A stretch of 50,024 nucleotides of DNA from an uncultured Acidobacteriota bacterium (GCA_902826795.1 CADEGD010000029.1:1-50024); one strand, 5' to 3'. Positions 32,406-42,315 are shown, counted from the stretch's first letter. The notes: generated from the letters alone by a model not told the origin. Translations and numbers: made by a program.

Positions 32406-32628
32406 TGGTTGTGATTACAATTTCGCATCAACGTAGGCATTTTTCAATACACTCCGCAATTCTTTCCGGTTCATCTCGTTCCGTGGTGAGAAATGCGTAA
32501 CTGAGGAACAGGAAGACAATCACGAACCGACTTAATTAGCGACCGGCTAGCCAAGAGTCTTTTTGTTTACATTCGCCCAGCAATATTCTTATCATTGAAC
32601 GTCAATTCTTTCGGAGGCCCCGTAACCG

Positions 32629-34377
32629 ATGTACCAAAAAGTCCTCGCTCTTGCACTCCTAGCAGCTTTTTCTACGCCCGTTTTTTCTCAGACGCCTGCG
32701 GCGCCGCCAAAACCGGACCCGGCCGAACTTCGCAAGGAAGCCGTCGCATTTTTGCGCGAGACGATGGGCGACGTCGCCAATATGCGCACGCTTGAAAATC
32801 GGATCAGCTTTTCGGCTGAACTTGCCGGTTTGATGTGGTTTCATGACGAGAATGAGGCTAGAACGATGTTCAATACGGCGATCGGTGACTTTCGCGAATT
32901 GATTGCCCGCCTTGACGCTCAGATGAATGCGTTGCCGGAGGAACCGGACGCGGACGGCTCGATCGGCATGGGACCGTTCGTCGGCGAAGCGACCGACCGG
33001 CGTAAGGTCGAGATGAAATATCGGGTCGCAATGGCCGTGAGACAGCAGGTGGCGACAAGTATCGCCGAGCACGATCCGGACGTGGCGATGAACTTTTTTT
33101 ATGATACCGCCAGCACGAATCCGAAGGCTGCGGCTTGGGGACGTGACACGCATTTTGAGATGAATCTGCTAAAGCAGATCGCGATAAAAGATCCGGCCAA
33201 GGCGTCACGAAACGCTTTGAGGTCGATCGATAAGGGCATCGATTATCAGCATATTGATGTGCTTAGGCAAATAGCTGAAAAAGACCCCGAGGTTGCGTCA
33301 GAGTTTGGAGCGGCGCTGCTGAAGAAGGCAAAAGATACGAAGTTTAAGTCTTACGAGCTATACACGCTCGGATCGCTGATGGAGTTTGGTTCATCGAACT
33401 TCGAAGCCTCGCGCAAACCCGATGGAAAAAAGCCGGTGTATTCGCAAGCGGACATGCGCGAGATGGCCGAGGTGATGGCCCGGCACATTCTGGAAAGCGA
33501 TGATCCGGCATTTGGCGGCCAGTACGTTTCTGAAATTGAAAAGTATTCGCCTTCGCGTGGTGCTCAAGTAAGGGCAAAGTTTCGGGCGATCGAGGTCAAC
33601 TCTAATTCGTCAAGGTATGCAAACACCGCTGCAAACGCAGTATTTACCGCGACAAACAGCTATCCAGTGGGGAGCAACTCAAATTCCAGCCGTGCAATGG
33701 AAGAGCAGGAGGCCCGGCGGCTCGCAGAAGAGAAACTGATGGCCGACGTTCAGAAGATCGGCAAGGGCGAGCTGCCGAAAGAGGAACGTGAAAAGGTCAT
33801 TGCACAATCGCGAAAGATCTTGATGCAAAGCCGCGGCAAAGATAAGCAAATAATGGGCTTGAGCATGCTCGCGTCGCAGGTCGCGCGGGCCGGCGACAAA
33901 GATCTGGCGGCCGAGATAATGCGCGACGCCGAGGCTCTGGTGAATCCGCATCCAAAAAATTATCAAGATTTTATGTACACATGGATGCTGGTTTCCGGTT
34001 ATGCGGAATCTGACCCGGAGAAGGCATTTCCCATTCTAGAATCGGCTATCGGCCGAGCGAATGAGCTGATCAGCGCGTTTGTAAAAGTCGGGGAATTTAT
34101 CGACGTCACCGAAGAGATGATCTCGGACGGCGAAGCTCAGGTTGGCGCGTTCGGCGGCGGTATGATCCGCGGACTCTCGAAAGAGTTGGGAGTTGCCGAG
34201 GCAACGTTAGGAACCCTTATCAAGTCCGATTTTGCGAAAACGCGGGCAATGACGAACCGTTTTGACCGAGCGGAGGTCCGCGTGCTGGCGAAGATGCTCG
34301 TGCTCCGCGCCGCTCTCGGCAAAGACTTCGAACTTTCCGCCGAAGAACGTATCAAGAAAGCGATGAGACAAAATTAG
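32629..34377 (+). CDS. Large secreted helical protein, unknown
   Basis: A 582-residue protein with a signal peptide (MYQKVLALALLAAFSTPVFSQ) and GGAGG upstream. The rest is mainly amphipathic helix with TPR-like spacing in places (AVAFLRETMGDVANM..., KSYELYTLGSLMEFG, DKDLAAEIMRDAEALV, ESDPEKAFPILESAIGRANELI), plus a Ser/Asn-rich loop near residues 325-350. No catalytic motif and no recognised family. The upstream gap holds a weak GTGGT-type repeat near 32470-32530. Confidence 0.8.
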   Translation: MYQKVLALALLAAFSTPVFSQTPAAPPKPDPAELRKEAVAFLRETMGDVANMRTLENRISFSAELAGLMWFHDENEARTMFNTAIGDFRELIARLDAQMNALPEEPDADGSIGMGPFVGEATDRRKVEMKYRVAMAVRQQVATSIAEHDPDVAMNFFYDTASTNPKAAAWGRDTHFEMNLLKQIAIKDPAKASRNALRSIDKGIDYQHIDVLRQIAEKDPEVASEFGAALLKKAKDTKFKSYELYTLGSLMEFGSSNFEASRKPDGKKPVYSQADMREMAEVMARHILESDDPAFGGQYVSEIEKYSPSRGAQVRAKFRAIEVNSNSSRYANTAANAVFTATNSYPVGSNSNSSRAMEEQEARRLAEEKLMADVQKIGKGELPKEEREKVIAQSRKILMQSRGKDKQIMGLSMLASQVARAGDKDLAAEIMRDAEALVNPHPKNYQDFMYTWMLVSGYAESDPEKAFPILESAIGRANELISAFVKVGEFIDVTEEMISDGEAQVGAFGGGMIRGLSKELGVAEATLGTLIKSDFAKTRAMTNRFDRAEVRVLAKMLVLRAALGKDFELSAEERIKKAMRQN

Positions 34378-34378
34378 C

Positions 34379-34723
34379 TCAAAGGCGCATCAGGAATCGA
34401 AGTGTCTCCTCCACCGAGTTTAGCGTCGAGCCCTCGACCATTCCGAAGCGGCGAATAAAGCGTTGCTTCGAGACGGATCTAATGTCTTCGCACTTGGCAA
34501 AGCTGTCCAGCGTAAGGTTAGCTTCGCCCGCTGGAATTCGGATGTGTGAGCGTATTTTCTTGTCTTGCGATGTAATCGGAATAACGATAATCAGATCGGC
34601 TGGACCATTATTAAAGATGTTCTCCGACACGACGAGAGCAGGCCGTTTTCCAGACTGCTCTCTTCCCAAGGTTGGACTCAGGTCCAATAGCCATACCTCA
34701 CCGCGGAAGATGTCGACTTTCAT
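34379..34723 (-). CDS. mazF: MazF/PemK-type endoribonuclease toxin
   Basis: A 114-residue MazF-family toxin: FRGEVWLLDLSPTLGREQSGKRPALVVSE, IIVIPITSQDKK, the conserved D-x-F-A-K-CEDIRSV block, and a C-terminal EETLRFLMRL helix. It would cut mRNA at short motifs. It starts directly after the antitoxin stop (TAG-ATG, no gap). Confidence 0.92.
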   Translation of the reverse strand: MKVDIFRGEVWLLDLSPTLGREQSGKRPALVVSENIFNNGPADLIIVIPITSQDKKIRSHIRIPAGEANLTLDSFAKCEDIRSVSKQRFIRRFGMVEGSTLNSVEETLRFLMRL

Positions 34724-34969
34724 CTAGGCCGCATCTCCATCGGAAAGAGTCTCATCCCAAAGAGACCTTTCACCCAGTTCATTGGCCCAACCTTCTTCAT
34801 TATCCTTGAGAGAATCGAAATCGCGGTTAAGGCTTTCTAGGAACAACTCCCGCTTGTAACGATCAACCGCGTGTTCAACGACGCCCTGCATCGTCTCACC
34901 AGTATCATGCGCAATGCCCTTAATAGCGTGGTGAGTGTTTCTGCTGATTCTAACCTGAATTGAAGTCAT
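34724..34969 (-). CDS. Antitoxin of the MazF pair (ribbon-helix-helix type)
   Basis: An 81-residue protein. The N terminus (TSIQVRISRNTHHAIKGIAHDTGETMQGVVEHAVDRYKREL) has ribbon-helix-helix features rather than an AbrB fold, followed by an acidic tail (FDSLKDNEEGWANELGERSLWDETL) of the kind that binds the toxin. RHH antitoxins with MazF partners are well known. Confidence 0.85.
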   Translation of the reverse strand: MTSIQVRISRNTHHAIKGIAHDTGETMQGVVEHAVDRYKRELFLESLNRDFDSLKDNEEGWANELGERSLWDETLSDGDAA

Positions 34970-35018
34970 GTAGATATGTTACAAGACTGTTGGCGATTCT
35001 GTCGACACATATGTAAAC

Positions 35019-35804
35019 CTATCCGAGGCTCGTGCCTAATAGCCACTGGCCACCATCGACCACCAACGTAACACCGTTGATGTAGCTGGCTGCGTCGGAA
35101 GTTAGGAAAAGGGCGGCATTTTCAATGTCCTTGATTCGTCCAAACCGTCCGACCGGTATCTTTTTCGTGATCTTTTCTTTTAACGGTTCGGGCAAGAGCC
35201 GTTTCATTCCTTCGGTATCTTCGATCGGGCCGGGGGCGATGCCGTTTACGCGGATGCCGTGACGACCCCATTCGACGGATAGATTCCGCGTGATCGCATC
35301 GACGCCGGCTTTGGCCGCCGAGACATGGATTTGCATCGGCGTGGCGAGATAGTGAAGCGTGGCAGAGATATTCAGTATTTGCCCTTGCGATTTTTTGAGT
35401 TCTTCGAAAGCGGCCCGGCAGACGTTGAAGGTGCCTTTTGTGTCGATATCGACCACGGTGCCGAAGCCGTTCGAGCTTAGCTGGTCGGCCGCGCAGAGGA
35501 AGTTGCCCGCGGCTCCGTTAACGACGATGTCGATTTTCCCAAATTTGTCGGCAGCCTGTTTGATGGCGTTTTCAATGCCGTCGTAATCGCGTACGTCAGC
35601 AGCGACGGCGAAACACTCGCCGCCGAAGCTTTCGATCATCGCCTTCATTGATTCGAGGTTCTCGATCTTTCGGCTCGTGATCGCGAGCTTTGCACCGTGC
35701 TCGGCAAAGGCCTTTGCAACACCGCCCGTGATGCCCGTCCCGCCGCCGGTAACGAACGCAACTTTCCCCTCAAGGATGTTATCTGCGAAGATTGGATTGC
35801 TCAT
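35019..35804 (-). CDS. SDR oxidoreductase, 2,4-dienoyl-CoA reductase-like
   Basis: A 261-residue short-chain dehydrogenase with start at 35804 (MSNPIFADN). Cofactor loop TGGGTGITGG and VNGAAGNFLCAA are present. The catalytic YxxxK is replaced by V-S-A-A-K (HVSAAKAG), and GPIEDTEGMKRLLP follows; both mark the DECR2-like group that reduces 2,4-dienoyl-CoA in oxidation of unsaturated fatty acids. The start codon is only 5 nt from that of the divergent lipoprotein gene. Confidence 0.88.
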   Translation of the reverse strand: MSNPIFADNILEGKVAFVTGGGTGITGGVAKAFAEHGAKLAITSRKIENLESMKAMIESFGGECFAVAADVRDYDGIENAIKQAADKFGKIDIVVNGAAGNFLCAADQLSSNGFGTVVDIDTKGTFNVCRAAFEELKKSQGQILNISATLHYLATPMQIHVSAAKAGVDAITRNLSVEWGRHGIRVNGIAPGPIEDTEGMKRLLPEPLKEKITKKIPVGRFGRIKDIENAALFLTSDAASYINGVTLVVDGGQWLLGTSLG

Positions 35805-35809
35805 ATTTG

Positions 35810-37420
35810 ATGAGGATGTTAGCACAGAAGAAATTAGCCGCGAATTACACGAATTGCACGAATTGGTTTTGGCCGGTTTTGCTATTCCTAATCACCGTTG
35901 GATCGTCGTGTTCGTCGCAGCCGACCGATGTAAGGACGGTAATACCGGGTGATGCACTTGTCTATCTGGAAACGCAAGATCTCGGTAAGGCACTGCATGC
36001 GGTGACTGACAACGAAGCATTTCGGGCGGCGGCGAAGTCGCAGCCGGACTTCTCGGTGTTGAACGGGATCAAGGTCGGCGTGGCGGTAACGGGCTTTGAG
36101 ACGAAGGATGTTCAGGCGGCCGACGGCGCAAGCGAACTCGACGTTCAGCCGCGATTCGTTGCCGTTGCCGAGACGAACGCTTGGAATTATCAAGCGATCA
36201 AGTTTGCCGAGAACAAGCTCGGCGAGTTCGTTAACGACATTTACGGCGGCGGAGTCGAACTCGAACGGTTTCCGCGATACGAAGGCGACTATTTTGTATG
36301 GACGGCGGACGACGGACGTAAGGCATACGGGCTCGTTATCGGCAGCGTCATCTTGTTCGGAAACGATGAGACTGCTATCGAAAAGTGCATCGCGGTCCGA
36401 AAGGGCGAAGCGGAATCGATCGCAAAGAATTCAAGGCTGCAGACCGGTGAATTTCTCGCGTCTGGATACGTCTCGACCGACGGCGTCGCGCAGGTAGCAA
36501 ATCTTGCGACGATACAGCTTGCGGTGGGAGCGGGTGAAGAGGAAGAGGTTCGTGGGTTCATCGCCCGTGTCTTACCCGAAGTTCTGCGAAAGACGGTCAA
36601 GGAAGTTTTCTGGACGGGTCGAAAGACCGAACAGGGAATTGAAGACTCTTACGCATTTACGCTTGAACCGGAAACCGCTCGCGTGCTGGAAGAGTCGATC
36701 AGGCCTGGCTCCGGCGGCGACGTTCCCGGCGCGGGACTTATTCCATCCGAGGCCGTTTCGGTAACGCGATACGACCTCGCCGATCCACAAGTAGCGTGGC
36801 GAAGCGTTTTGCTCACGGCCCAGCAACAGGCAGGCGGCATCAGCGGCGAGTTGATAGGTGCGGTCGGCGGGGCCTTGTTCGAGCCTTACGGGATCGACGA
36901 TCCAGAAGTTTTTCTCGACTCGGTTGACGGCAAGATTCTCTCGCTGCGATTCGATACTGACGACGAGCATGTTGCTTTGATCGCAACGCCAAAAGATCTC
37001 GCCAAGCTCAAAAAGTCGCTCGCAAAAGAGTTCAAGCTAAACATTCCCGGCGAGAAGACTGACCGCGGCGAGGTTTGGCGTTCGGAAGAAGGTGAACTCG
37101 CGTTCGCTGTCGCGGGTCAGCAGATATTGTTAGGCCATGCGGAAAGTGTTTTGCGGTGTGTCAACGGTGTTCGCAAGCCGTCAACTATCATCGATATTTT
37201 GAGATCGGCCCCCAACGTTCCTGCTTTTTCCGAAATTGTCGATACCGATCCCGCCGCAACCCTGGTCTCGGTTTTGAGTGAGCGGTCCGAACAAAGTACA
37301 GAGTTGACTCAGTTCTATCGCGTATCAACGTCGTTCGCTTCGAAGGGAATTCAGAGAACCGAAAACTCTTCTTTCGGGTTGATCGGATCGATAATCGAGC
37401 AGTTTGCAAAAGAGCGATGA
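35810..37420 (+). CDS. Large predicted lipoprotein, unknown
   Basis: A 536-residue protein. Start taken at 35810 (35816 is as good); GAGG lies between the two ATGs. A hydrophobic segment WFWPVLLFLITVG precedes GSSC, a weak lipobox. The n-region just before it (AANYTNCTN) is encoded by a known type of intergenic repeat (35836-35864). The mature part shows a DUF3352-like style: IPGDALVYLETQDLGKALHAV near the N terminus and GQQILLGHAESVLRCVNG near the C terminus; the assignment is tentative. No enzyme motif is seen. Confidence 0.75.
   Translation: MRMLAQKKLAANYTNCTNWFWPVLLFLITVGSSCSSQPTDVRTVIPGDALVYLETQDLGKALHAVTDNEAFRAAAKSQPDFSVLNGIKVGVAVTGFETKDVQAADGASELDVQPRFVAVAETNAWNYQAIKFAENKLGEFVNDIYGGGVELERFPRYEGDYFVWTADDGRKAYGLVIGSVILFGNDETAIEKCIAVRKGEAESIAKNSRLQTGEFLASGYVSTDGVAQVANLATIQLAVGAGEEEEVRGFIARVLPEVLRKTVKEVFWTGRKTEQGIEDSYAFTLEPETARVLEESIRPGSGGDVPGAGLIPSEAVSVTRYDLADPQVAWRSVLLTAQQQAGGISGELIGAVGGALFEPYGIDDPEVFLDSVDGKILSLRFDTDDEHVALIATPKDLAKLKKSLAKEFKLNIPGEKTDRGEVWRSEEGELAFAVAGQQILLGHAESVLRCVNGVRKPSTIIDILRSAPNVPAFSEIVDTDPAATLVSVLSERSEQSTELTQFYRVSTSFASKGIQRTENSSFGLIGSIIEQFAKER
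35836..35864. repeat. CGAATTACA tandem repeat inside a signal peptide
   Basis: AGCCG followed by about three 9-nt units (CGAATTACA, CGAATTGCA, CGAATT). The sequence GCGAATTACACGAATT is a repeat I know from gaps of many unrelated bacterial genomes. Here it is in frame and encodes the N-Y-T-N-C-T-N stretch of the lipoprotein signal region. Confidence 0.75.
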
Positions 37421-37444
37421 AAATCAGTTATCTTGGTAAAACCC

Positions 37445-38173
37445 TCACTTCTTCTTCGCTTCACGCTTCAGTTTTCTCACGTTCCGTTCGATCCAGCGTT
37501 CGGCTTCTTCATAATGGGCGAAACGGCGTTCGTTGCGTCGGAAGGCGGCGGTGTGGTGATATCGACGCCCGTTGATGACTTTGGCCGGGTGATAAATGTG
37601 GAGCATTTCGTGGAAAACGATATATTCCACGATGAATTTCGGGACGGTCGGGGAATCAAGCGATTTACTGATGACGATAGTTTTGTGAGTTGCGTCGTGG
37701 TGGCCCAGAACTCGGTAGGTCTTTCTGACCGACCAAGTTAGCGTCGGTTTCGTTATTCCACCGCCGAAATAGGCATAGTTGATCGAGTCGAATATCTTGT
37801 CGAGGTTGTAGACCTGTCCTTTGGGCGAGGTAATTACCTTTCGTCCGTGCCTGCGCTTATTTTGAACCGCCCGTACCCGATATTCGTCGGTCGAAACAGC
37901 TGCTCCGTAAACGTCTTTTGCAGCGGCCGGAACGCGGCGACGATAGAGTTTTGCGACCAATATCAACGCCAGAGCTCTCTGAGCGGAGGCGGGCAGATCG
38001 CTGCAGATCTCGGCGATGCGAACGAAAACCTGACCGTTTCTTATGCGAATAGTGTGATTGATCCCGACATAAGGGTAAAAACTCACGTTGATCGGCGGAG
38101 GTTCTCGGTGTTTATCGAACGTTTCAAAAGCCTGGGAGTAATACTTCGCAATGGTTTCTGTGGACACGCCCAT
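37445..38173 (-). CDS. SprT-like zinc metalloprotease-fold protein
   Basis: A 242-residue protein. The zinc motif HExxH is at residues 188-192 (IVFHEMLHIYHP), with a third His at 206/207 (YHHTAAFRRNERRF). Before it comes the SprT-family strand IFDSINYAYFGGGITKPTLTWS. The C terminus is very basic (KLKREAKKK). SprT-like proteins act on DNA-bound proteins or are uncharacterised. No ribosome site is seen before the ATG. Confidence 0.85.
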   Translation of the reverse strand: MGVSTETIAKYYSQAFETFDKHREPPPINVSFYPYVGINHTIRIRNGQVFVRIAEICSDLPASAQRALALILVAKLYRRRVPAAAKDVYGAAVSTDEYRVRAVQNKRRHGRKVITSPKGQVYNLDKIFDSINYAYFGGGITKPTLTWSVRKTYRVLGHHDATHKTIVISKSLDSPTVPKFIVEYIVFHEMLHIYHPAKVINGRRYHHTAAFRRNERRFAHYEEAERWIERNVRKLKREAKKK

Positions 38174-38290
38174 ATTCGATGTTGATCAAGGTTTAACTAT
38201 TTATTATTGACACAAAAGCGGCAAAATGCTACTTCTTTAGATGGGATTGCACCTCTTGCCGCGTGGCAATCCTTGCTCTTTCCGTGAAAA

Positions 38291-39415
38291 ATGCCGGTCC
38301 GCGAATCTTACCTTAGAGTCGAGAAATCACCAAATTTCCCCGATTCTCGCGGGCAGATGATCCTCTCAGCGATAATCAACGAACATTTTGTCACGGGCGA
38401 GCCGGTCGGTTCTAAAGCTCTTGCGGAAAAATTTGCAAATGCGTCGGGGCTTAGCTCAGCTACGATACGGGCCGTTATGGGCGACCTCGAGGAACGCGGC
38501 TTTCTCGAACAGCCTCACACTTCCGCCGGCCGCGTGCCGACCGACAAGGGGTATCGGTTTTACGTTGATAATCTGCTTGGTGTCTTGAGTCTTTCAAACG
38601 AAGACCTTCGCCTTATCGGCGGGGAATTCGGTATCGAAAGCGAACTCATCGACACTCCCGACAGGCTGATGGAACGTACCTCCCAGCTCCTATCTGCTCT
38701 TTCAAATAACGTAGGCATCGTGGTTTCGCCATCGCTTGCCCAAGACCGCCTGCAGCATATCGAGTTCGTCAATTTGTCGGACAACCGGGTTCTGGTCGTG
38801 CTCGTCTCGGCACCGAATATCGTGCATAACCGCATTATTCGGCTGAACGTGGCGTTCACCCGCGAGGACCTCGAACAAGCCGCAAATTACCTGAACGCGG
38901 AATTCGCCGGTAAGAGCCTTTCCGAGATCAGGGCAGAGATCCTCAAGCTAATGCACGAGGAGAAAGCCTTGTTCGATAAGCTGTTGCAAAATGCGGTTAT
39001 CCTTTGTTCTCAGAGTATCGAGGACGACGGGAATCCGCTGGGCGAGGTCTTTATCGATGGAACGACCAATATCCTTTCAAAAAAGGATTTTGCCGATCTC
39101 GAACGGCTTCGCGGCCTGTTGTCGACGATCGGCGAGCGGTCGAAACTGCTGCAGATACTGAACGAATGCGTCGCCCGGGACGAAAAGTCGAAGGCGGGCT
39201 CGGTTCAGGTAATAATCGGCAGCGAAAATCCTACACCTACGCTTCAGAATTGTTCGCTGATCTCGGCTCCTTACAGAGTCGGCGACGGTTCCGCGATCGG
39301 AACATTAAGCGTGCTCGGTCCGACAAGGATGGAATACGCAAGAATGATCTCGATCGTATCTTATGTTGCTCGCGTGCTTGAGGGGACCATTTCCCGCAAT
39401 AGCCGCAACAACTGA
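38291..39415 (+). CDS. hrcA: Heat-inducible transcription repressor HrcA
   Basis: A 374-residue HrcA: winged helix (LSSATIRAVMGDLEERGFLEQP, HTSAGRVPTDKGYRFYVD), GAF-like dimer domain, and the family's late block (ALIDTP-like, YRVGDGSAIGTLSVLGPTRMEYARMI). It represses heat-shock operons by binding CIRCE. No CIRCE inverted repeat was found upstream here; instead a GGATTGC / GCAATCC hairpin (around 38243-38271) lies before the start, and a TTGACA box is at 38207-38212. First of the hrcA-grpE-dnaK-dnaJ cluster. Confidence 0.93.
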   Translation: MPVRESYLRVEKSPNFPDSRGQMILSAIINEHFVTGEPVGSKALAEKFANASGLSSATIRAVMGDLEERGFLEQPHTSAGRVPTDKGYRFYVDNLLGVLSLSNEDLRLIGGEFGIESELIDTPDRLMERTSQLLSALSNNVGIVVSPSLAQDRLQHIEFVNLSDNRVLVVLVSAPNIVHNRIIRLNVAFTREDLEQAANYLNAEFAGKSLSEIRAEILKLMHEEKALFDKLLQNAVILCSQSIEDDGNPLGEVFIDGTTNILSKKDFADLERLRGLLSTIGERSKLLQILNECVARDEKSKAGSVQVIIGSENPTPTLQNCSLISAPYRVGDGSAIGTLSVLGPTRMEYARMISIVSYVARVLEGTISRNSRNN

Positions 39416-39450
39416 CCTATTCGGGCAATTTTTTCCGCCCGGGATAAATA

Positions 39451-40302
39451 ATGGATCCAGAAAAGAACATCGATGAGGTGCTCGACACCTTTGACGACAG
39501 TAACGATGAAGTCTCGGTAGACGATTTCATACGTCAACTGGAAGAGAAGGAGAAGGACCTGCACATAACGGTCGAAACCTCGATAATCGAGATCGCCGAA
39601 TCTTTCGACGATGCTAACTCGGAGTTTGACGTCGCGGCATTTAAAGATTCGTCTTCTGCAATCCCGATGCCTGTTCACGCGTCGGTGCCGCCCGCTTCCG
39701 TGATGGATTCCAGCGCGGTGAAAGAACTCGAGCGCGAGGTAAAAGACCTGAATGCCGTGATCGCAAAGATGGAAGCCGAGCGCGAAGACATGTTCAAGAA
39801 TTCGCATCGGCGTTCGAAAGACTTCGATGCATTTAAGGCTCGTGCCGAACGTGAGCGAAAAGAAACATTCCAAAATCAGATCACGAACGTCGCAACGCTG
39901 ATGCTTCCAGCCCTCGACAACCTGAGCCGGGCGCTGGATTCTGCCGAGCACATCGCTGACGAAAAAGACGAGGCTTTTCAGCAGTTTTACGAAGGAATCG
40001 TGCTGGTTAGCGAACAGATCAATGAGATCTTGAACAAGATGGGCATCAAGCCTATTCCCGCTGTCGGCCATGAGTTTGACCCCCACTACCACGAAGCTGT
40101 CGCAACTGACGACAACAGCGAGTATCCGCCCAACACGATCAGCGGAGAGATCCTTCGCGGCTACATAGCCGGCGAAAAGGTGATCAGGCATTCGATGGTA
40201 AAAGTTGTCTTGAAATCTCCCGAACCTACCGTCAAGGCCGCCGAGCCCGAGTTTCCCATTGAGCGGCATTCGGCGGACCCGATAGAATTCGACCTTCCAT
40301 AA
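39451..40302 (+). CDS. grpE: GrpE nucleotide exchange factor
   Basis: A 283-residue protein, longer than usual (~200) because of an acidic, disordered N-terminal ~95 residues (FDDSNDEVSVDDFIRQLEEK). The coiled coil (VKELEREVKDLNAVIAKMEAE) and GrpE core follow: FKARAERERKE, MLPALDNLSRAL, GHEFDPHYHEAV, GEILRGYIAGEKVIRHSMVKV. It releases ADP from DnaK. Confidence 0.95.
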   Translation: MDPEKNIDEVLDTFDDSNDEVSVDDFIRQLEEKEKDLHITVETSIIEIAESFDDANSEFDVAAFKDSSSAIPMPVHASVPPASVMDSSAVKELEREVKDLNAVIAKMEAEREDMFKNSHRRSKDFDAFKARAERERKETFQNQITNVATLMLPALDNLSRALDSAEHIADEKDEAFQQFYEGIVLVSEQINEILNKMGIKPIPAVGHEFDPHYHEAVATDDNSEYPPNTISGEILRGYIAGEKVIRHSMVKVVLKSPEPTVKAAEPEFPIERHSADPIEFDLP

Positions 40303-40356
40303 TCCTTCTAACCTCAGTAAAGTCTCCTGCCTTACCACCAAACCACCAGGACCCAT

Positions 40357-42162
40357 ATGAGCAAAGTAATCGGAATTGACCTCGGAACGACAAACTGCTG
40401 CGTTTCGGTGCTCGAGAACGGAGCAGTACAGATCATCTCTAACAAGGAAGGCGGTCGCACGACGCCCTCCGTTGTAGCGTTTACCGACAAAGACGAAAGG
40501 CTTGTCGGGCAGATCGCAAAGCGTCAGGCGGTAACCAATCCGGCAAATACGCTGTATGCGGTGAAACGTCTGATCGGGCGAAAATACAGCGCACCCGAGG
40601 TTGAGAAGATGCGCGAGACGGTTCCGTTTGAGATCGTTGAGGCTCCGAACGGCGATGCCCACATCAAAGTCCTTGACCGCGTTTATAGCCCGCCCGAGAT
40701 CTCGGCCATCGTCTTGCAGCGATTGAAAGCAGCCGCCGAAGAGTTTCTCGGCGATAAGATCAGCGAGGCCATCATTACTGTTCCGGCTTACTTTGACGAC
40801 ATGCAGCGTCAGGCGACGCGTGACGCGGGTAAGATCGCGGGCCTTGAAGTTGAAAGGATCATCAACGAGCCGACAGCCGCGGCACTTGCATACGGTTTTG
40901 GCAAGAACAAGAGTGAAAAGGTTGCCGTATATGACCTCGGCGGCGGTACGTTCGATATCTCGATCCTCGAGATCAATGACGGCGTTTTCGAGGTCTTGTC
41001 GACGTCCGGCAACACGTTCCTCGGCGGTGAAGATTTCGATCAACGCATTATCGACTGGCTTGTAGAAGGATTTAAGGAAGCCAACAACCTCGATCTTAAG
41101 CAGGATCGACTTGCTTTGCAGCGACTAAAGGAAGCTGCTGAAAGGGCGAAGTGCGAGCTGTCGACGGTCGAGGAAACGACGGTCAGCCTTCCATTCATCG
41201 CAGCGGACCCGACCGGGCCCAAACATATCAACGCCACTCTCACACGCGTAAAGTTCGAGGAGTTGGTTCAAGATCTGGTTGACGCTTCGGTCGAACCCTG
41301 CCAGAAAGCGCTTTGGGACGCAAAGCTGCAGCCTTCAGACGTTGACAAGGTCATCCTGGTCGGTGGCCAGACGCGTTCGCCGATCATAACCCGAACCGTC
41401 ACCGAAGTTTTCGGCAAGGAACCGTCGGCCGAGATCAACCCTGATGAAGTCGTCGCGATGGGTGCGGCCATTCAGGGCGGCGTGCTGACCGGCGATGTGA
41501 AAGATATCGTTCTGCTGGATGTGCTTCCGCTTAGCCTCGGCCTCGAAACACGCGGCGGACTTTTCGTAAAGCTTATCAACCGTAACTCGACGATCCCGCT
41601 CAAAAACACGATGACTTTCACGACGGTCGTCGATAATCAGCAGTCCGTCGAGATTCATATTCTGCAAGGTGAACGCGAGATCTCAGCGGCGAACCGAAGC
41701 CTTGCGAAGTTTGAGTTGGTTGGCATTCCGCCGGCACCGCGCGGAGTTCCGCAGATCGACGTTTCGTTCGAGATCGATTCGAACGGCATTGTCAGCGTGG
41801 CCGCAACCGACAAGATGACGGGCCTCGAACAACAGGTTCAGATCACGCCGTCGTCAGGCTTGGCTCCAGATGAGATCGAAAGGCTTATCCACGAAGCTGA
41901 GTATTCGGTCGAGAAGGACAAGGACGAGAGAGAGCTAATACAGCTTCGAAACCGCCTCGACAACATGATAAAGAACGCGCGAAAGGCGATGATGGAATTC
42001 GGCCGCTCGTTCCCAGCCGAAGAGCAGCAGGAGATCAACGGCATCCTCAACAATGCTGAAGAATCACTGTTAAGCGACGACAAGACCGAGGTCGAACTGA
42101 TCCTTGTAAAGGTCGAAGAAACCGCAAGCCGGATAACGGCGGCCATGTTGACAGCGGTCTAA
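40357..42162 (+). CDS. dnaK: Chaperone DnaK (Hsp70), tail-less
   Basis: A 601-residue Hsp70. Signatures: [45 protein letters not shown], and substrate-binding-domain [13 protein letters not shown]. The lid helices are present, but the usual disordered 30-40-residue tail after them (often ending EEVK/EEVD-like) is absent; the chain stops in the lid ([13 protein letters not shown]). This could alter client capture, or mark a specialised paralogue. Confidence 0.96.
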   Translation: MSKVIGIDLGTTNCCVSVLENGAVQIISNKEGGRTTPSVVAFTDKDERLVGQIAKRQAVTNPANTLYAVKRLIGRKYSAPEVEKMRETVPFEIVEAPNGDAHIKVLDRVYSPPEISAIVLQRLKAAAEEFLGDKISEAIITVPAYFDDMQRQATRDAGKIAGLEVERIINEPTAAALAYGFGKNKSEKVAVYDLGGGTFDISILEINDGVFEVLSTSGNTFLGGEDFDQRIIDWLVEGFKEANNLDLKQDRLALQRLKEAAERAKCELSTVEETTVSLPFIAADPTGPKHINATLTRVKFEELVQDLVDASVEPCQKALWDAKLQPSDVDKVILVGGQTRSPIITRTVTEVFGKEPSAEINPDEVVAMGAAIQGGVLTGDVKDIVLLDVLPLSLGLETRGGLFVKLINRNSTIPLKNTMTFTTVVDNQQSVEIHILQGEREISAANRSLAKFELVGIPPAPRGVPQIDVSFEIDSNGIVSVAATDKMTGLEQQVQITPSSGLAPDEIERLIHEAEYSVEKDKDERELIQLRNRLDNMIKNARKAMMEFGRSFPAEEQQEINGILNNAEESLLSDDKTEVELILVKVEETASRITAAMLTAV

Positions 42163-42315
42163 GGTTGTCTGCCTGTTGACACATTTTGTAGAATAAAGGT
42201 TGGCGTCAGTTCAAGATATTTGGGCTGACGCCGTTCCGATTTTGGATTTGGGATTTCAGGCTTTCGATTTATCAATTGACCGGCTCAGCTTTGTCGAATC
42301 TGGGCCAAGAATTTT

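Noticed and set aside
38207..38235. hrcA promoter TTGACA-N17-TACTTC
   Set aside because: The -10 matches only two of six positions; noted in text but not annotated.
39361..41043. 560-codon minus-strand ORF across grpE and dnaK
   Set aside because: It is antisense to two certain genes, has Arg/Asp-rich low-information composition typical of reverse-frame shadows, and no family features.
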